Shown: in pieces, positions 1-7,300 of the stretch
Numbering within the stretch: the stretch's first letter is position 1
Layout: every line of letters begins with the position of its first letter
Origin: Candidatus Cloacimonadota bacterium
Lineage (GTDB): Bacteria; Cloacimonadota; Cloacimonadia; Cloacimonadales; Cloacimonadaceae
Direction: 5' to 3'
Length of the DNA: 13,522 nucleotides
Assembly: GCA_016875595.1 (NCBI GenBank)
Contig: VGPI01000032.1
Span: 1 to 13,522 of the forward strand
Made by a program: the position numbers and the translations under genes
The notes under the pieces: model-generated
The model's database searches: none
What the model was told of the DNA's origin: nothing
What the model saw: only the letters and a program-made list of their open reading frames with translations

Positions 1-83
1 TGTCCATCTCGCACAACTGCATGTACTATAAAGTTCTTAAAGCTGTTAGTGTACCTAACTACTTTCTTTGCATTGCGTTTCAT
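1..83 (-). CDS. N-terminal fragment of an unidentified protein, cut by the window edge
   Basis: An open frame starts with ATG at 83-81 on the minus strand and continues for 27 codons to the window edge without a stop. It begins MKRNAKKVVRYTNSFKNF. A strong Shine-Dalgarno (GAGGAG, 94-89) sits 5 nt before the ATG, and this is the main reason to call a real gene. The fragment is basic and has no signal peptide. The spacing Y-T-x-x-F-K-x-x-x-V loosely resembles the start of IS3-type OrfA helix-turn-helix transposase proteins, but 27 residues cannot settle this and a different DNA-binding or unknown protein is equally possible. It is divergent from the acylphosphatase gene. A 17-bp dyad lies just upstream of its SD. 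Confidence 0.55.
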   Translation of the reverse strand, partial: MKRNAKKVVRYTNSFKNFIVHAVVRDG

Positions 84-96
84 CTTATCTCCTCAC

Positions 97-113
97 TTTA
101 GTTGTCAACTAAA
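97..113. promoter_or_regulatory. 17-bp perfect dyad, possible operator
   Basis: TTTAGTTGTCAACTAAA is a perfect palindrome with 8-bp arms around one central base. It ends three bases upstream of the SD of the minus-strand gene, so a protein bound here would overlap that gene's leader or promoter. The size and symmetry suit a dimeric winged-helix regulator of the MarR type. The regulator class is inference. On the minus strand the dyad contains TTGACA, but no -10 element fits at normal spacing before the start codon. Confidence 0.45.
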
Positions 114-134
114 ATCAGGAAATACCAGATATCC

Positions 135-222
135 TCCTTGCTTCATTACCTTAGTATAACCTTAGTATAACCTTACAACCGTAAGGTTATACTAAGGTTA
201 TACTAAGGTAATGAAGCAAGGA
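135..222. repeat. Perfect 42-bp inverted repeat with 4-nt loop, built on an 11-bp tandem motif
   Basis: The left arm at 135-176 is the exact reverse complement of the right arm at 181-222, with the loop AACC at 177-180. Within the left arm the unit ACCTTAGTATA occurs twice in tandem (148-158 and 159-169), followed by a partial ACCTTA (170-175). The right arm carries the mirror copies. The stem is not followed by a T-run on either strand, so it does not look like an intrinsic terminator. Each arm also offers TATACT, a -10-like hexamer, in two copies, but no -35 partner is obvious. As DNA it could extrude a cruciform; as RNA it would make a very stable hairpin between two divergent genes. Function is unknown. 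Confidence 0.9.
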
Positions 223-381
223 AGAGGCAATTACGCTGAGGTAAGTGGATAAATAGCAAGTAATTAGTATAAAAGTGACATTGCGGGGATCAAACAATAT
301 GCCAAGAGTATCTTTCAAGTAGGCAGATCAGCAGAAATATCCTTATGATACCCAGTTAGGGGGCTGTCGTCATATTCAAAC

Positions 382-410
382 TTGACAGATTTACTGAGCT
401 CAAATATCAG
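382..410 (+). promoter_or_regulatory. Candidate promoter for the acylphosphatase gene cluster
   Basis: TTGACA (382-387) is followed after exactly 17 bases by TATCAG (405-410), which matches four of six positions of TATAAT. Transcription would start near 417, about 20 nt before the acylphosphatase ATG. The perfect -35 and ideal spacing support the call; the weak -10 and the unknown promoter preference of this lineage limit it. Confidence 0.45.
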
Positions 411-437
411 GAAAAAAATGCCAAAAATGAGAAAAGA

Positions 438-707
438 ATGCTTTGTAAGGAATTGATCGCCCGTGGACGAGTTCAGGGAGTAGGATTCCGGTGGTTTGTG
501 ATGCAATGCGCCCACCGGCATCAGATCAGGGGCTACGTCCGGAACAGACCTGATGGCAGTGTACTGGTCATTGCCGGCGGGGAAGCGGACGATCTGGCAA
601 GGTTTATCCGGGAGGTCGAAGCCGGGACTGATTATGCGGTGGTTGATTCGCTGGAAACGACGTTATGCCACCATTGTGGAGATCATAATGATTTTCAGAT
701 CAGGTAG
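438..707 (+). CDS. acyP: Acylphosphatase (EC 3.6.1.7)
   Basis: This 89-residue cytoplasmic enzyme would hydrolyse acyl phosphates such as acetyl phosphate or 1,3-bisphosphoglycerate to a carboxylate and phosphate. The length is normal for the family. The signature GRVQGVGFRWF (residues 10-20) contains the substrate-binding Arg18, and GYVRNRPDGS (32-41) contains the catalytic Asn36, so the active site looks intact. The ATG at 438 gives the usual short N-terminus before the first motif. ATGs at 418 and 427 lie in another frame and soon meet a stop. The SD is weak (GAGAAAAGA). The 3' end overlaps the next gene by 20 nt. An acyl-phosphate-producing enzyme (Ptb) is encoded three genes downstream, so a metabolic link is possible but is inference. 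Confidence 0.93.
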   Translation: MLCKELIARGRVQGVGFRWFVMQCAHRHQIRGYVRNRPDGSVLVIAGGEADDLARFIREVEAGTDYAVVDSLETTLCHHCGDHNDFQIR

Positions 708-1851
708 AGCGCTGTTGGCGGTCCTGCTGTTCCTGATCCTTCAAAGCTTGTGGGCACAGACCACTGAATATCAAAAACATACGGTACAGAAGGGAGAAAC
801 CTTGTCTGGGCTGAGCCGTAAATACGGGGTTTCGGTGGATGAGCTCAAACGATTGAACAATCTGAAAACCAGCAACTTACAAATAGGACAGGTACTCCGG
901 ATTAAACCCAAACCAACCCAGGCACCTCCTCCGGTCAGAGATCCTGCTCCCACTCCGCCCCCCGCCAGTCCACCGGTCACGGAACAAATGAGGGTTCAGC
1001 TTCCCGAAGAGTATTATTATACGGTCAAATCACAGGATAACCTGTACCGGATCTCGGTCAATAATAGTGTCAAACTCAAGGATTTGATCGTCTGGAATGG
1101 ATTTGCCGATGAGAATCATAAGATCAAACCAGGCGACATGATCATCATCAAGGATCCCAGTCAGTATGAACCGGGAGCGGGTACTCCTCCAGCCACTCAG
1201 ACGCCTCCGAGCACTCCTCCCGCCAATCCACCAGCGGCAGAAACTGAGGACTTTGTCGAGCGAGTCCATGTCGTGCAGCCCAAAGAGACGCTTTACCGGA
1301 TCGCATCGGATAATGGCATGACGGTGGAAGAGCTTAAACGCCTAAACAACCTGACTTCCAATAAAATCAAGGTGGGTCAGAGATTGTATTTGACTCCCCG
1401 GCGGGAAGGATCTATCGACCTGCCGCCATCACCGGGTATAACCGAACCCGACCTGGAAGGCAGCGAACGAATAAGAACCGATCTGATCATGCCGGTCGAT
1501 GGATCGGTATCATCCGAGTTTGGCATCCGTAACGGAAGGCCGCATAAAGGAATGGACATTGCCGCCAGGACCGGTACACCGATCTATGCGGTGTTGGATG
1601 GGACGGTTGCCTTTTCCGGTTATCAAGGTGCCTATGGCAATGTGGTTGTACTGGAGCATCCCGATTTTGTGATGACGGTATATGCGCATAATGAAAAGAA
1701 CCTGGTCAATGTAGGCGATCAGGTAGCCAAGGGGCAACCGATCGCTTCCGTGGGGGCGACGGGTGACGCCTCCGGAGCGCATGTTCACTTTGAATACCGG
1801 ATCAAAGGCAAAGCCATCAATCCCCGCAAGGTATTACCGTTTGACAAATGA
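688..1851 (+). CDS. Secreted triple-LysM M23-family peptidoglycan endopeptidase
   Basis: I choose the ATG at 688 (387 residues). It has GGAG six bases upstream and gives a clean signal peptide, basic residues then a hydrophobic core ending near LWAQ (residues 21-24). The frame is open upstream to 553, but that would bury the signal sequence. Three LysM modules follow at about 29-73, 109-155 and 191-236, separated by Pro/Thr-rich linkers (about 74-105 and 160-185), which would anchor the protein to peptidoglycan. The M23/LytM domain spans about 267-383. Its zinc and catalytic set is complete: HKGMD (His286, Asp290), YAH (His334) and HVH (His365, His367). It is therefore predicted to be active, unlike degenerate EnvC/NlpD-type activators. 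The likely role is cutting peptide cross-links during growth or division. The start overlaps the acylphosphatase end by 20 nt, which suggests translational coupling. Confidence 0.93.
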   Translation: MIFRSGRALLAVLLFLILQSLWAQTTEYQKHTVQKGETLSGLSRKYGVSVDELKRLNNLKTSNLQIGQVLRIKPKPTQAPPPVRDPAPTPPPASPPVTEQMRVQLPEEYYYTVKSQDNLYRISVNNSVKLKDLIVWNGFADENHKIKPGDMIIIKDPSQYEPGAGTPPATQTPPSTPPANPPAAETEDFVERVHVVQPKETLYRIASDNGMTVEELKRLNNLTSNKIKVGQRLYLTPRREGSIDLPPSPGITEPDLEGSERIRTDLIMPVDGSVSSEFGIRNGRPHKGMDIAARTGTPIYAVLDGTVAFSGYQGAYGNVVVLEHPDFVMTVYAHNEKNLVNVGDQVAKGQPIASVGATGDASGAHVHFEYRIKGKAINPRKVLPFDK

Positions 1852-1871
1852 TGTTCGGAGCGTGATCCATA

Positions 1872-2759
1872 ATGCCATATAACAACTACAACGATAGCGT
1901 ATTCACTGATCGGGCTCTGCAGAATTACCTCAGCGAGATCTCCAGATACCGGACGCTGAGCCGGGAGGAAGAGCACGACCTGGCGATCCGGGCAAGAGAC
2001 GGCGATCAGAAAGCCATCAATCACTTGGTGCAGGCAAATCTGAAGTTCGTGGTCAAGATCGCTGCCCGTTATCAAAACCGTGGGCTGTCGCTCTCAGAAC
2101 TGATCAGTGAGGGCAATATCGGACTGATCAAAGCGATCGAGAAATTTGATCCGGACAAGGACATCAAGCTGATCTCCTATGCCATCTGGTGGATCAGGCA
2201 AAGGATCATGCAGGCAGTAAGCGAAAAGAGTTCTTTGATCCGAGTACCGATGGGCAAAGCCAGTTCCGTGTCCAAGATCAAGGCGGTGCAAGACCGGATC
2301 AAGATCGAGACGGGTAACATGCCCTCGGATGAGGAATTGGGTGACGTCCTTGACATAGGTGGAAAAGCGGTTACACAACTGCGTGAGCACATGATCGAGA
2401 CCTCGTCGCTGGATGATGTGATGCAAACCTCAGATAATCAGGATTACAGCGCTCGTGATCATCTTGAGGATACCGGCATGGTCGATCCCCAGCACATCTA
2501 TTACAACGAATTGATGAACGAGCGTTTACACACTGCCATAAACCGGCTGGAGCCGCGTGAAGCCAGTATCATCCGCACTTACTTTGGCTTGAATGAATCC
2601 AATGAGTCCAAGAACTTTGCCCAGATTGCCGCGGAGATGGGCTTGAGCCGGGAACGGGTGCGGCAGATCCAAAAGGAAGCACTGAAGAAGATATTGCACC
2701 ACATGAAACCCGAAGAAGAGAAATATGTGGATGATTTTATCGATAATTACAGTTATTAG
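1872..2759 (+). CDS. sigA: Primary-type RNA polymerase sigma factor (RpoD/SigA family, short form)
   Basis: This 295-residue sigma-70 family protein directs RNA polymerase to promoters. Region 1.2 lies at about 11-44. Region 2 (about 48-118) contains NLKFVV, QNRGLSLSELISEGNIGLI and the melting/-10 recognition helix with SYAIWWIRQ (102-110). Region 3 is at about 123-205. Region 4 (about 228-290) has the -35 recognition helix-turn-helix, including LSRERVRQIQKEALKKI. Region 1.1 and the long non-conserved insert of proteobacterial RpoD are absent, as in the about 290-residue SigA of Bacteroidetes and relatives. It could be the housekeeping factor or a close group 2 paralog; this window cannot decide. 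The ATG at 1872 is 20 nt after the M23 gene, and a GGAG lies 11 nt upstream of it, inside the short gap. Confidence 0.93.
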   Translation: MPYNNYNDSVFTDRALQNYLSEISRYRTLSREEEHDLAIRARDGDQKAINHLVQANLKFVVKIAARYQNRGLSLSELISEGNIGLIKAIEKFDPDKDIKLISYAIWWIRQRIMQAVSEKSSLIRVPMGKASSVSKIKAVQDRIKIETGNMPSDEELGDVLDIGGKAVTQLREHMIETSSLDDVMQTSDNQDYSARDHLEDTGMVDPQHIYYNELMNERLHTAINRLEPREASIIRTYFGLNESNESKNFAQIAAEMGLSRERVRQIQKEALKKILHHMKPEEEKYVDDFIDNYSY

Positions 2760-2812
2760 GACGCCGGGGATGAGCGTTCTCAACCCATATAAGCAAAGCA
2801 AGGAGCAGAGTC

Positions 2813-3718
2813 ATGTACAGGAACTTTGACCAAATGATCGATCGAGTAAGAGAACAGAAAAAAGGCAGGGTGATCATCGCCGCTGCTCAGACAGACAGCG
2901 TTTTGGATGCCGCCATTCTGGCAGAAAGTCAGCAATTGGCTGAATGTATCCTGGTGGGTGACAAGCCCAGGATCGTTGCCCTTTTACAACACTTAAAACC
3001 GGAGTTTGAGAACAAATTTGAGATCATCGATACCGGCGAAGACCTGGTAGCGGCAGCGCAGACATCGGTAGCTCTGGTTCGAGAAGGCAAAGGGGACTTG
3101 ATCCTCAAAGGCAAGACGGATACCGCCGTTCTGCTCAGGGCAGTGCTGGACAAGGACAAAGGACTGCGGGTCAGTGAAGTGATCTCCGACGTCCTGGCAT
3201 ATGAACATCCGGATGGATTGAAACTGATGAGCGATGGTGCGATAAATATCCTGCCCACGGTCAGTGAAAAAGTGGCGATCCTCAAGAATGCGGTGGCGGT
3301 CGCTCATGCTCTGGGCAATCCGAACCCCAAGGTAGCATTGCTTTCCGCGATTGAAGCGGTCAATCCCAAAATCCAGTCCACGATTGACGCTTCCCTGATC
3401 GCCAAGATGAGTGACCGCGGTCAGATCGGCAAGTGTCAGGTGGACGGTCCGCTGGCATTTGACAATGCCATTGAACTGGAAGCTGCCCAGACCAAGGGTA
3501 TCGTATCTCCCGTGGCAGGTCGGGCGGATATCCTGATCGTGCCGAATATCGAAGCCGGCAATATCTTTGGCAAAGCACTCACCTATTATTGTCTCTACCG
3601 GGTGGCGCATGTGGTCATGGGAACCAAAGCTCCCATCCTGATCCCGTCGAGGGCAGACAAAGCCGAAACCAAGATGCTTTGCATGGTCATGGGTCTGGCG
3701 TGTATCGGGCATTTTTGA
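2813..3718 (+). CDS. ptb: Phosphate butyryltransferase-family phosphotransacylase
   Basis: This 301-residue cytoplasmic enzyme belongs to the phosphate acetyl/butaryl transferase family, which transfers an acyl group between CoA and phosphate; normally an acid kinase then makes ATP from the acyl phosphate. The length suits Ptb better than the catalytic Pta type. Family motifs are ILKGKTDTAVLLRAVL (97-112), LMSDGAINILPT (138-149), VDGPLAFDNA (210-219), SPVAGRADILIVPNIEAGN (232-250) and PSRADKAETK (278-287). AGGAG lies 7 nt before the ATG. No butyrate or acetate kinase gene is adjacent, so the acyl chain preference and partner enzyme cannot be read here. It is 53 nt after the sigma factor gene and 27 nt before rlmH. 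Branched or other short acyl-CoAs are alternative substrates. Confidence 0.88.
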   Translation: MYRNFDQMIDRVREQKKGRVIIAAAQTDSVLDAAILAESQQLAECILVGDKPRIVALLQHLKPEFENKFEIIDTGEDLVAAAQTSVALVREGKGDLILKGKTDTAVLLRAVLDKDKGLRVSEVISDVLAYEHPDGLKLMSDGAINILPTVSEKVAILKNAVAVAHALGNPNPKVALLSAIEAVNPKIQSTIDASLIAKMSDRGQIGKCQVDGPLAFDNAIELEAAQTKGIVSPVAGRADILIVPNIEAGNIFGKALTYYCLYRVAHVVMGTKAPILIPSRADKAETKMLCMVMGLACIGHF

Positions 3719-3745
3719 TCTCTCCGGAGTTGAATACATAACTCA

Positions 3746-4207
3746 ATGAAGATCAGATTGATCCAATTGGGTAAGACCAGAGAGGACTGGTTAAAACAGG
3801 CATTGGAGTATTATCGTCTCAGGGTGGAGCCCTATTGCCCGATTGAGCTGGTGACACTGCCCGATACCAGCATCAGGCAGGTCAATAATCCCGCCGAAGT
3901 CATGCAAAGAGAGGCGGTAACCATCCTGAATACGCTTAAAGCCAATGAATATGTCATTTTACTGGATGAACAGGGCGAGCAACAGAATTCCCTTGAGTTT
4001 GCCACAAATCTGAGTAGATTATCGGATAGGAAGATCGTCTTTGTCATCGGTGGTGTTTATGGCACCGCCCAGGAAGTGACTCAGAGAGCCGATCAGGTGA
4101 TCGGACTGTCCCGGATGACCTTTACCCACCAAATGGTGCGGCTTGTCCTGATCGAACAGATCTACCGGGCAATGATGATCAACCACAACAAAAACTATCA
4201 TTATTGA
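3746..4207 (+). CDS. rlmH: 23S rRNA (pseudouridine1915-N3)-methyltransferase RlmH (EC 2.1.1.177)
   Basis: This 153-residue SPOUT-class methyltransferase methylates pseudouridine 1915 in helix 69 of 23S rRNA on assembled 70S ribosomes, using S-adenosylmethionine. It has the family's usual length and start (MKIRLIQLGK). The knot that binds the cofactor is marked by FVIGGVYGT (99-107). The C-terminal signature LSRMTFTHQMVR (121-132), LIEQIYRA (135-142) and the final YHY are present. The start is fixed by family alignment and by an in-frame TGA at 3731-3733. It has no close SD: the nearest GGAG (3726-3729) is 16 nt away, so translation may be weak or coupled to ptb. The next gene starts 18 nt downstream. 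Confidence 0.95.
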   Translation: MKIRLIQLGKTREDWLKQALEYYRLRVEPYCPIELVTLPDTSIRQVNNPAEVMQREAVTILNTLKANEYVILLDEQGEQQNSLEFATNLSRLSDRKIVFVIGGVYGTAQEVTQRADQVIGLSRMTFTHQMVRLVLIEQIYRAMMINHNKNYHY

Positions 4208-4225
4208 TAAGAACGTGAGGTGTAT

Positions 4226-4375
4226 ATGCCTTTGCTGCAGATAAATATGGCAAATCTGACCGAAGCGCTCCGGATCATGCTGTTTGGCATGTTGGGAGTA
4301 TTTGTCTTCATGGGTCTGTTTTACGGGCTCATTCATGCCTTTGACCGGTTATTCAAAGTCAAGAAGGATGAGTAA
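4226..4375 (+). CDS. OadG-like small membrane protein (49 aa)
   Basis: A 49-residue frame with a good SD (GTGAGGTG at 4215-4222; its GAGG core is 5 nt before the ATG). It encodes a short N-terminus with NLTEALRIMLFGMLG, one hydrophobic segment (about residues 18-37) and a charged tail, FDRLFKVKKDE. This layout matches the gamma subunit of sodium-pumping oxaloacetate or methylmalonyl-CoA decarboxylases (OadG family), which are single-span proteins that stabilise the complex. No carboxyltransferase, biotin carrier or beta-subunit gene is nearby, so it is an orphan here. Its TAA (4373-4375) directly abuts the ATG of the porU-like gene, which suggests translational coupling. ATG 4247 is an alternative start without an SD. 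Family assignment is by pattern only; an unrelated single-span protein remains possible. Confidence 0.75.
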   Translation: MPLLQINMANLTEALRIMLFGMLGVFVFMGLFYGLIHAFDRLFKVKKDE

Positions 4376-7300
4376 ATGCCAAAGACGATATCGCTATTGA
4401 TCCTGGTGCTTGCGATCCATTTCCTGAGTGCCGGATATAAGGTGATAGAGAACAACGGGGATAGAATCCTCGTTCAGTTCACGATCAATCATTTTGAGAT
4501 CAGAGTGGAAAACGGAGTGAGCGTGATCCAGACCTCCGGGATGAATTATCCGATGCCTGCCGGGGCACCGGCGATACCTTACGAAGAATGGAAGATCGGC
4601 GTTCCCAATGGCGCTGCTTTATCAGTGAGAATAGTGGAGATCAGACAGCATAAGACCATGCTCCCTGAGATCATGCAACCAATACCCGCGGTTCGCACGG
4701 AAGCGGGTCAGACGAGCTATGACTTTGTCATCAATGAAGATATGTATCGTCTATGGTCGGAGCCCACGGTTAAGGTGGGCGGGCAGAACACGTTCCGGAG
4801 CCATCATTATATCCCGGTATTTGTCAATCCATTCCAATATGACGGAGACAGGGAATTGGGCGTTGTTCAGAGTATGACGGTGGAATTCATGATCAATGGT
4901 AATACCGGATACAGGTCTGAGCTTGCCGATGATGAACTGAGCCGCTTGTTTCTGGCGGGCGTGATAAATCCGGTGCAGAGCCGGCAATGGCGGATGGACT
5001 TGCGGACTCAAATCAATACCGCATCGTTTTCATCCGCGGATTGGTGGGTCAGAGTGGAGACCGATCGCCAGGGGATGTTCAGGATCAATCCCTCCAACCT
5101 GTCATTTTTACCCCTGGGTGACATTGATCCACGCACCTTCAGGTTATTTTCCACCGGTGGTGCCTTGTTGCCCAATACCGTTGTGGATACCGGTTATGCC
5201 TTTAATGAAGTGCCCATTCTGGTGATGGGTGAAGCGGACGGCAGCTTTGACAGCGGGGATTATATCCTCTTTTATGGCCGAGACAGGAATGATTTTACTA
5301 TCAATCAGCCGGCGATATCGGGGCTTTATCATAACCCATATTCCAATAATGTCGTCTATTGGCTGACCTTTGGTGGTTCTTTTACCGGTCCGCCACTCCG
5401 GATTCCCGATATGGCAACTATCACAACCTGGGATAATGAGACCGACCGGCAGCCCCATACCGTTAGAGTGGAACAGGAAACGCATCGCCGCACCATCTAC
5501 GGATTTGACTGGTACATGGCGAAGTTCTTCGGGTCAAACTCAGCGGATTATCAGTATCAGGTGAACCTGACTGATATCGCACCGGGAGACGAACAGAATC
5601 TGTCCTTTATGATCCGGCAGGAAGACATCACCGCCAATTTTCAGCACAGAATGTCCGTCTATGTCAATGATGAGCCGATCTATTCAAACCCGCAAACGAA
5701 TAATGCCGACTGGATCTGGTATGGTGTGAGTGCGTTCAACTTCCACAAGAATACCACTCTGTTTCAGGAAGGTCAGAATACGATCAGATTCAGGGTGTGG
5801 CGGGATCGGGCGGATAACCTCTTCTTTGACCACTATCAGGTCATCTATAATAAAAAGCTGATCAAGCGTAATGCTCAGTATCAGGTCAGCATACCGGTGA
5901 GTTTGCAGAATGCCAATGTAAGATATATGTTTACAGGTAGTGGTGACGATGTGTATGTCTTCAAAGTAGAGGACTTTAATCTGGTGAAAAGGGTGTCCGT
6001 CAATAGTACCGGCAGTGGCTTCAATTTCGTGGGCAAGGGAAATACGGCACATAGTTATCATGTGATACAACCGGCGGATCTGTATAGTCCAGTGCTGATC
6101 GTGGGAGCCAATCCTTTGGATCTGACAGCGCTGAACCAGCCAATTGATAATATCATCGTGACGCCATTGGAGTTCAGAAGTAGAGCACAGACCCTGGCAG
6201 ACTTTTATCAAGTCAATTATGGTGTACGTAGTTTGGTTGTTGATCAGAACGATCTCTTCACTGTATTTAACGGCGGTCATCCCGATCCGGCAGCGATCAA
6301 GCAGTTTGTTCGTTATGCCTATCATCATTATCCTCAGCCCAGGTTGACTTCAATGACCTTGCTCGGGCTGGGCACCATTGACTGGAAGAACTACTCCTTC
6401 CTTGCCGGCGGGAAGAACAGGATTATGCCGTACCAGAAGAACCTCGATGTGTCCGATGACTATCTCGGCATGATCAATACCTCCGCATATCCCGAGATTG
6501 TGATCGGCAGATATCCGGTACAGAATACCAGTGAACTGGATATCATGCTGCTCAATATGAGAAACTACGTGGAAAATCCAACGCCGGGTTTGTGGAGAAA
6601 TTCTGTCCTGATCGTGGCTGACGATGAGTTCAACGCCGGTGCTACGTCGGAATATATGCATACCCAGCAGGCGCAGGACAGTGGAGAGACGATCAATCGT
6701 GGGGTGCTGACCGATAAACTCATGGCTATAGAGTATGCATTTGATGAGTTTCAGAACAAACCCAAAGTACGTGACGACCTCTTTGCTTCCATTAATGACG
6801 GTAAGCTTGTATTCTACTACATTGGGCATGGTGCTTACGATAAGCTTGGCTCGGAGGATTACCTCAGCAGTGCTTCCGATATGAACAGGTTCACTAATCA
6901 GGGCAAGCTGACCCTGTTTATGGCAGCATCCTGTCATGTGGGGCATTTTGATTATCCCGGATTCGAGAGCCTGGCTCAGAAAGTATTGTTGATGAACAAC
7001 GCAGGCGCCATCGCATCGATCGCCGGCACTCGCGAGACCTATCCGGTTCATAACATCCCTCTGTTTATCAATGTGCTGGACAATGCCGTCAATCAATATA
7101 ACCAGATCGGCTGGGCACTGCTGAATGGCAAGATATCATATACGCTCGGTAACAATAACGATGAGAAGTATGCTCTGCTGGGCGATCCTCTGGTCTATAT
7201 AACGCCACCTCTCAGGCACAGCGATATTACCTGGCACAATAATACCAGCGCTAATCCCATCATCTCAGCAAGGCAATTGACGCAATTTAACGGTAGATTC

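Larger units (their letters stand above)
84..437. other. Divergent intergenic region, no gene seen
   Basis: This 354-base stretch separates the minus-strand gene fragment from acylphosphatase and is AT-richer than the coding DNA. It contains the 17-bp dyad at 97-113, the long palindrome at 135-222 and a promoter candidate at 382-410, all listed separately. Between 223 and 381 I see no convincing frame, RNA gene or strong hairpin. TATAAA at 268-273 has no matching -35 element. Confidence 0.6.

Noticed and set aside
135..222. Palindrome as an intrinsic terminator, integron attC site or amplification chimera
   Set aside because: No T-run on either strand; the GTTRRRY/RYYYAAC core sites of attC are not matched; amplification chimeras usually give much longer inverted copies, whereas symmetry here stops after 42 bp.
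315..521. 68-residue minus-strand frame over the acylphosphatase start
   Set aside because: It is antisense to a firmly identified gene, has no family features and no evident SD.
553..687. In-frame extension of the M23 gene to ATG 553
   Set aside because: It lies wholly inside acylphosphatase in another frame, would place about 45 residues ahead of a clear signal peptide, and lacks the good SD found before ATG 688.
2993..3739. 248-residue minus-strand frame opposite ptb
   Set aside because: Shadow frame of a well-matched gene; no recognisable motif.
5684..7096. Two long minus-strand frames (214 and 248 residues) opposite the PorU-like gene
   Set aside because: They mirror the codon pattern of the plus-strand gene, which has catalytic motifs in this very region.
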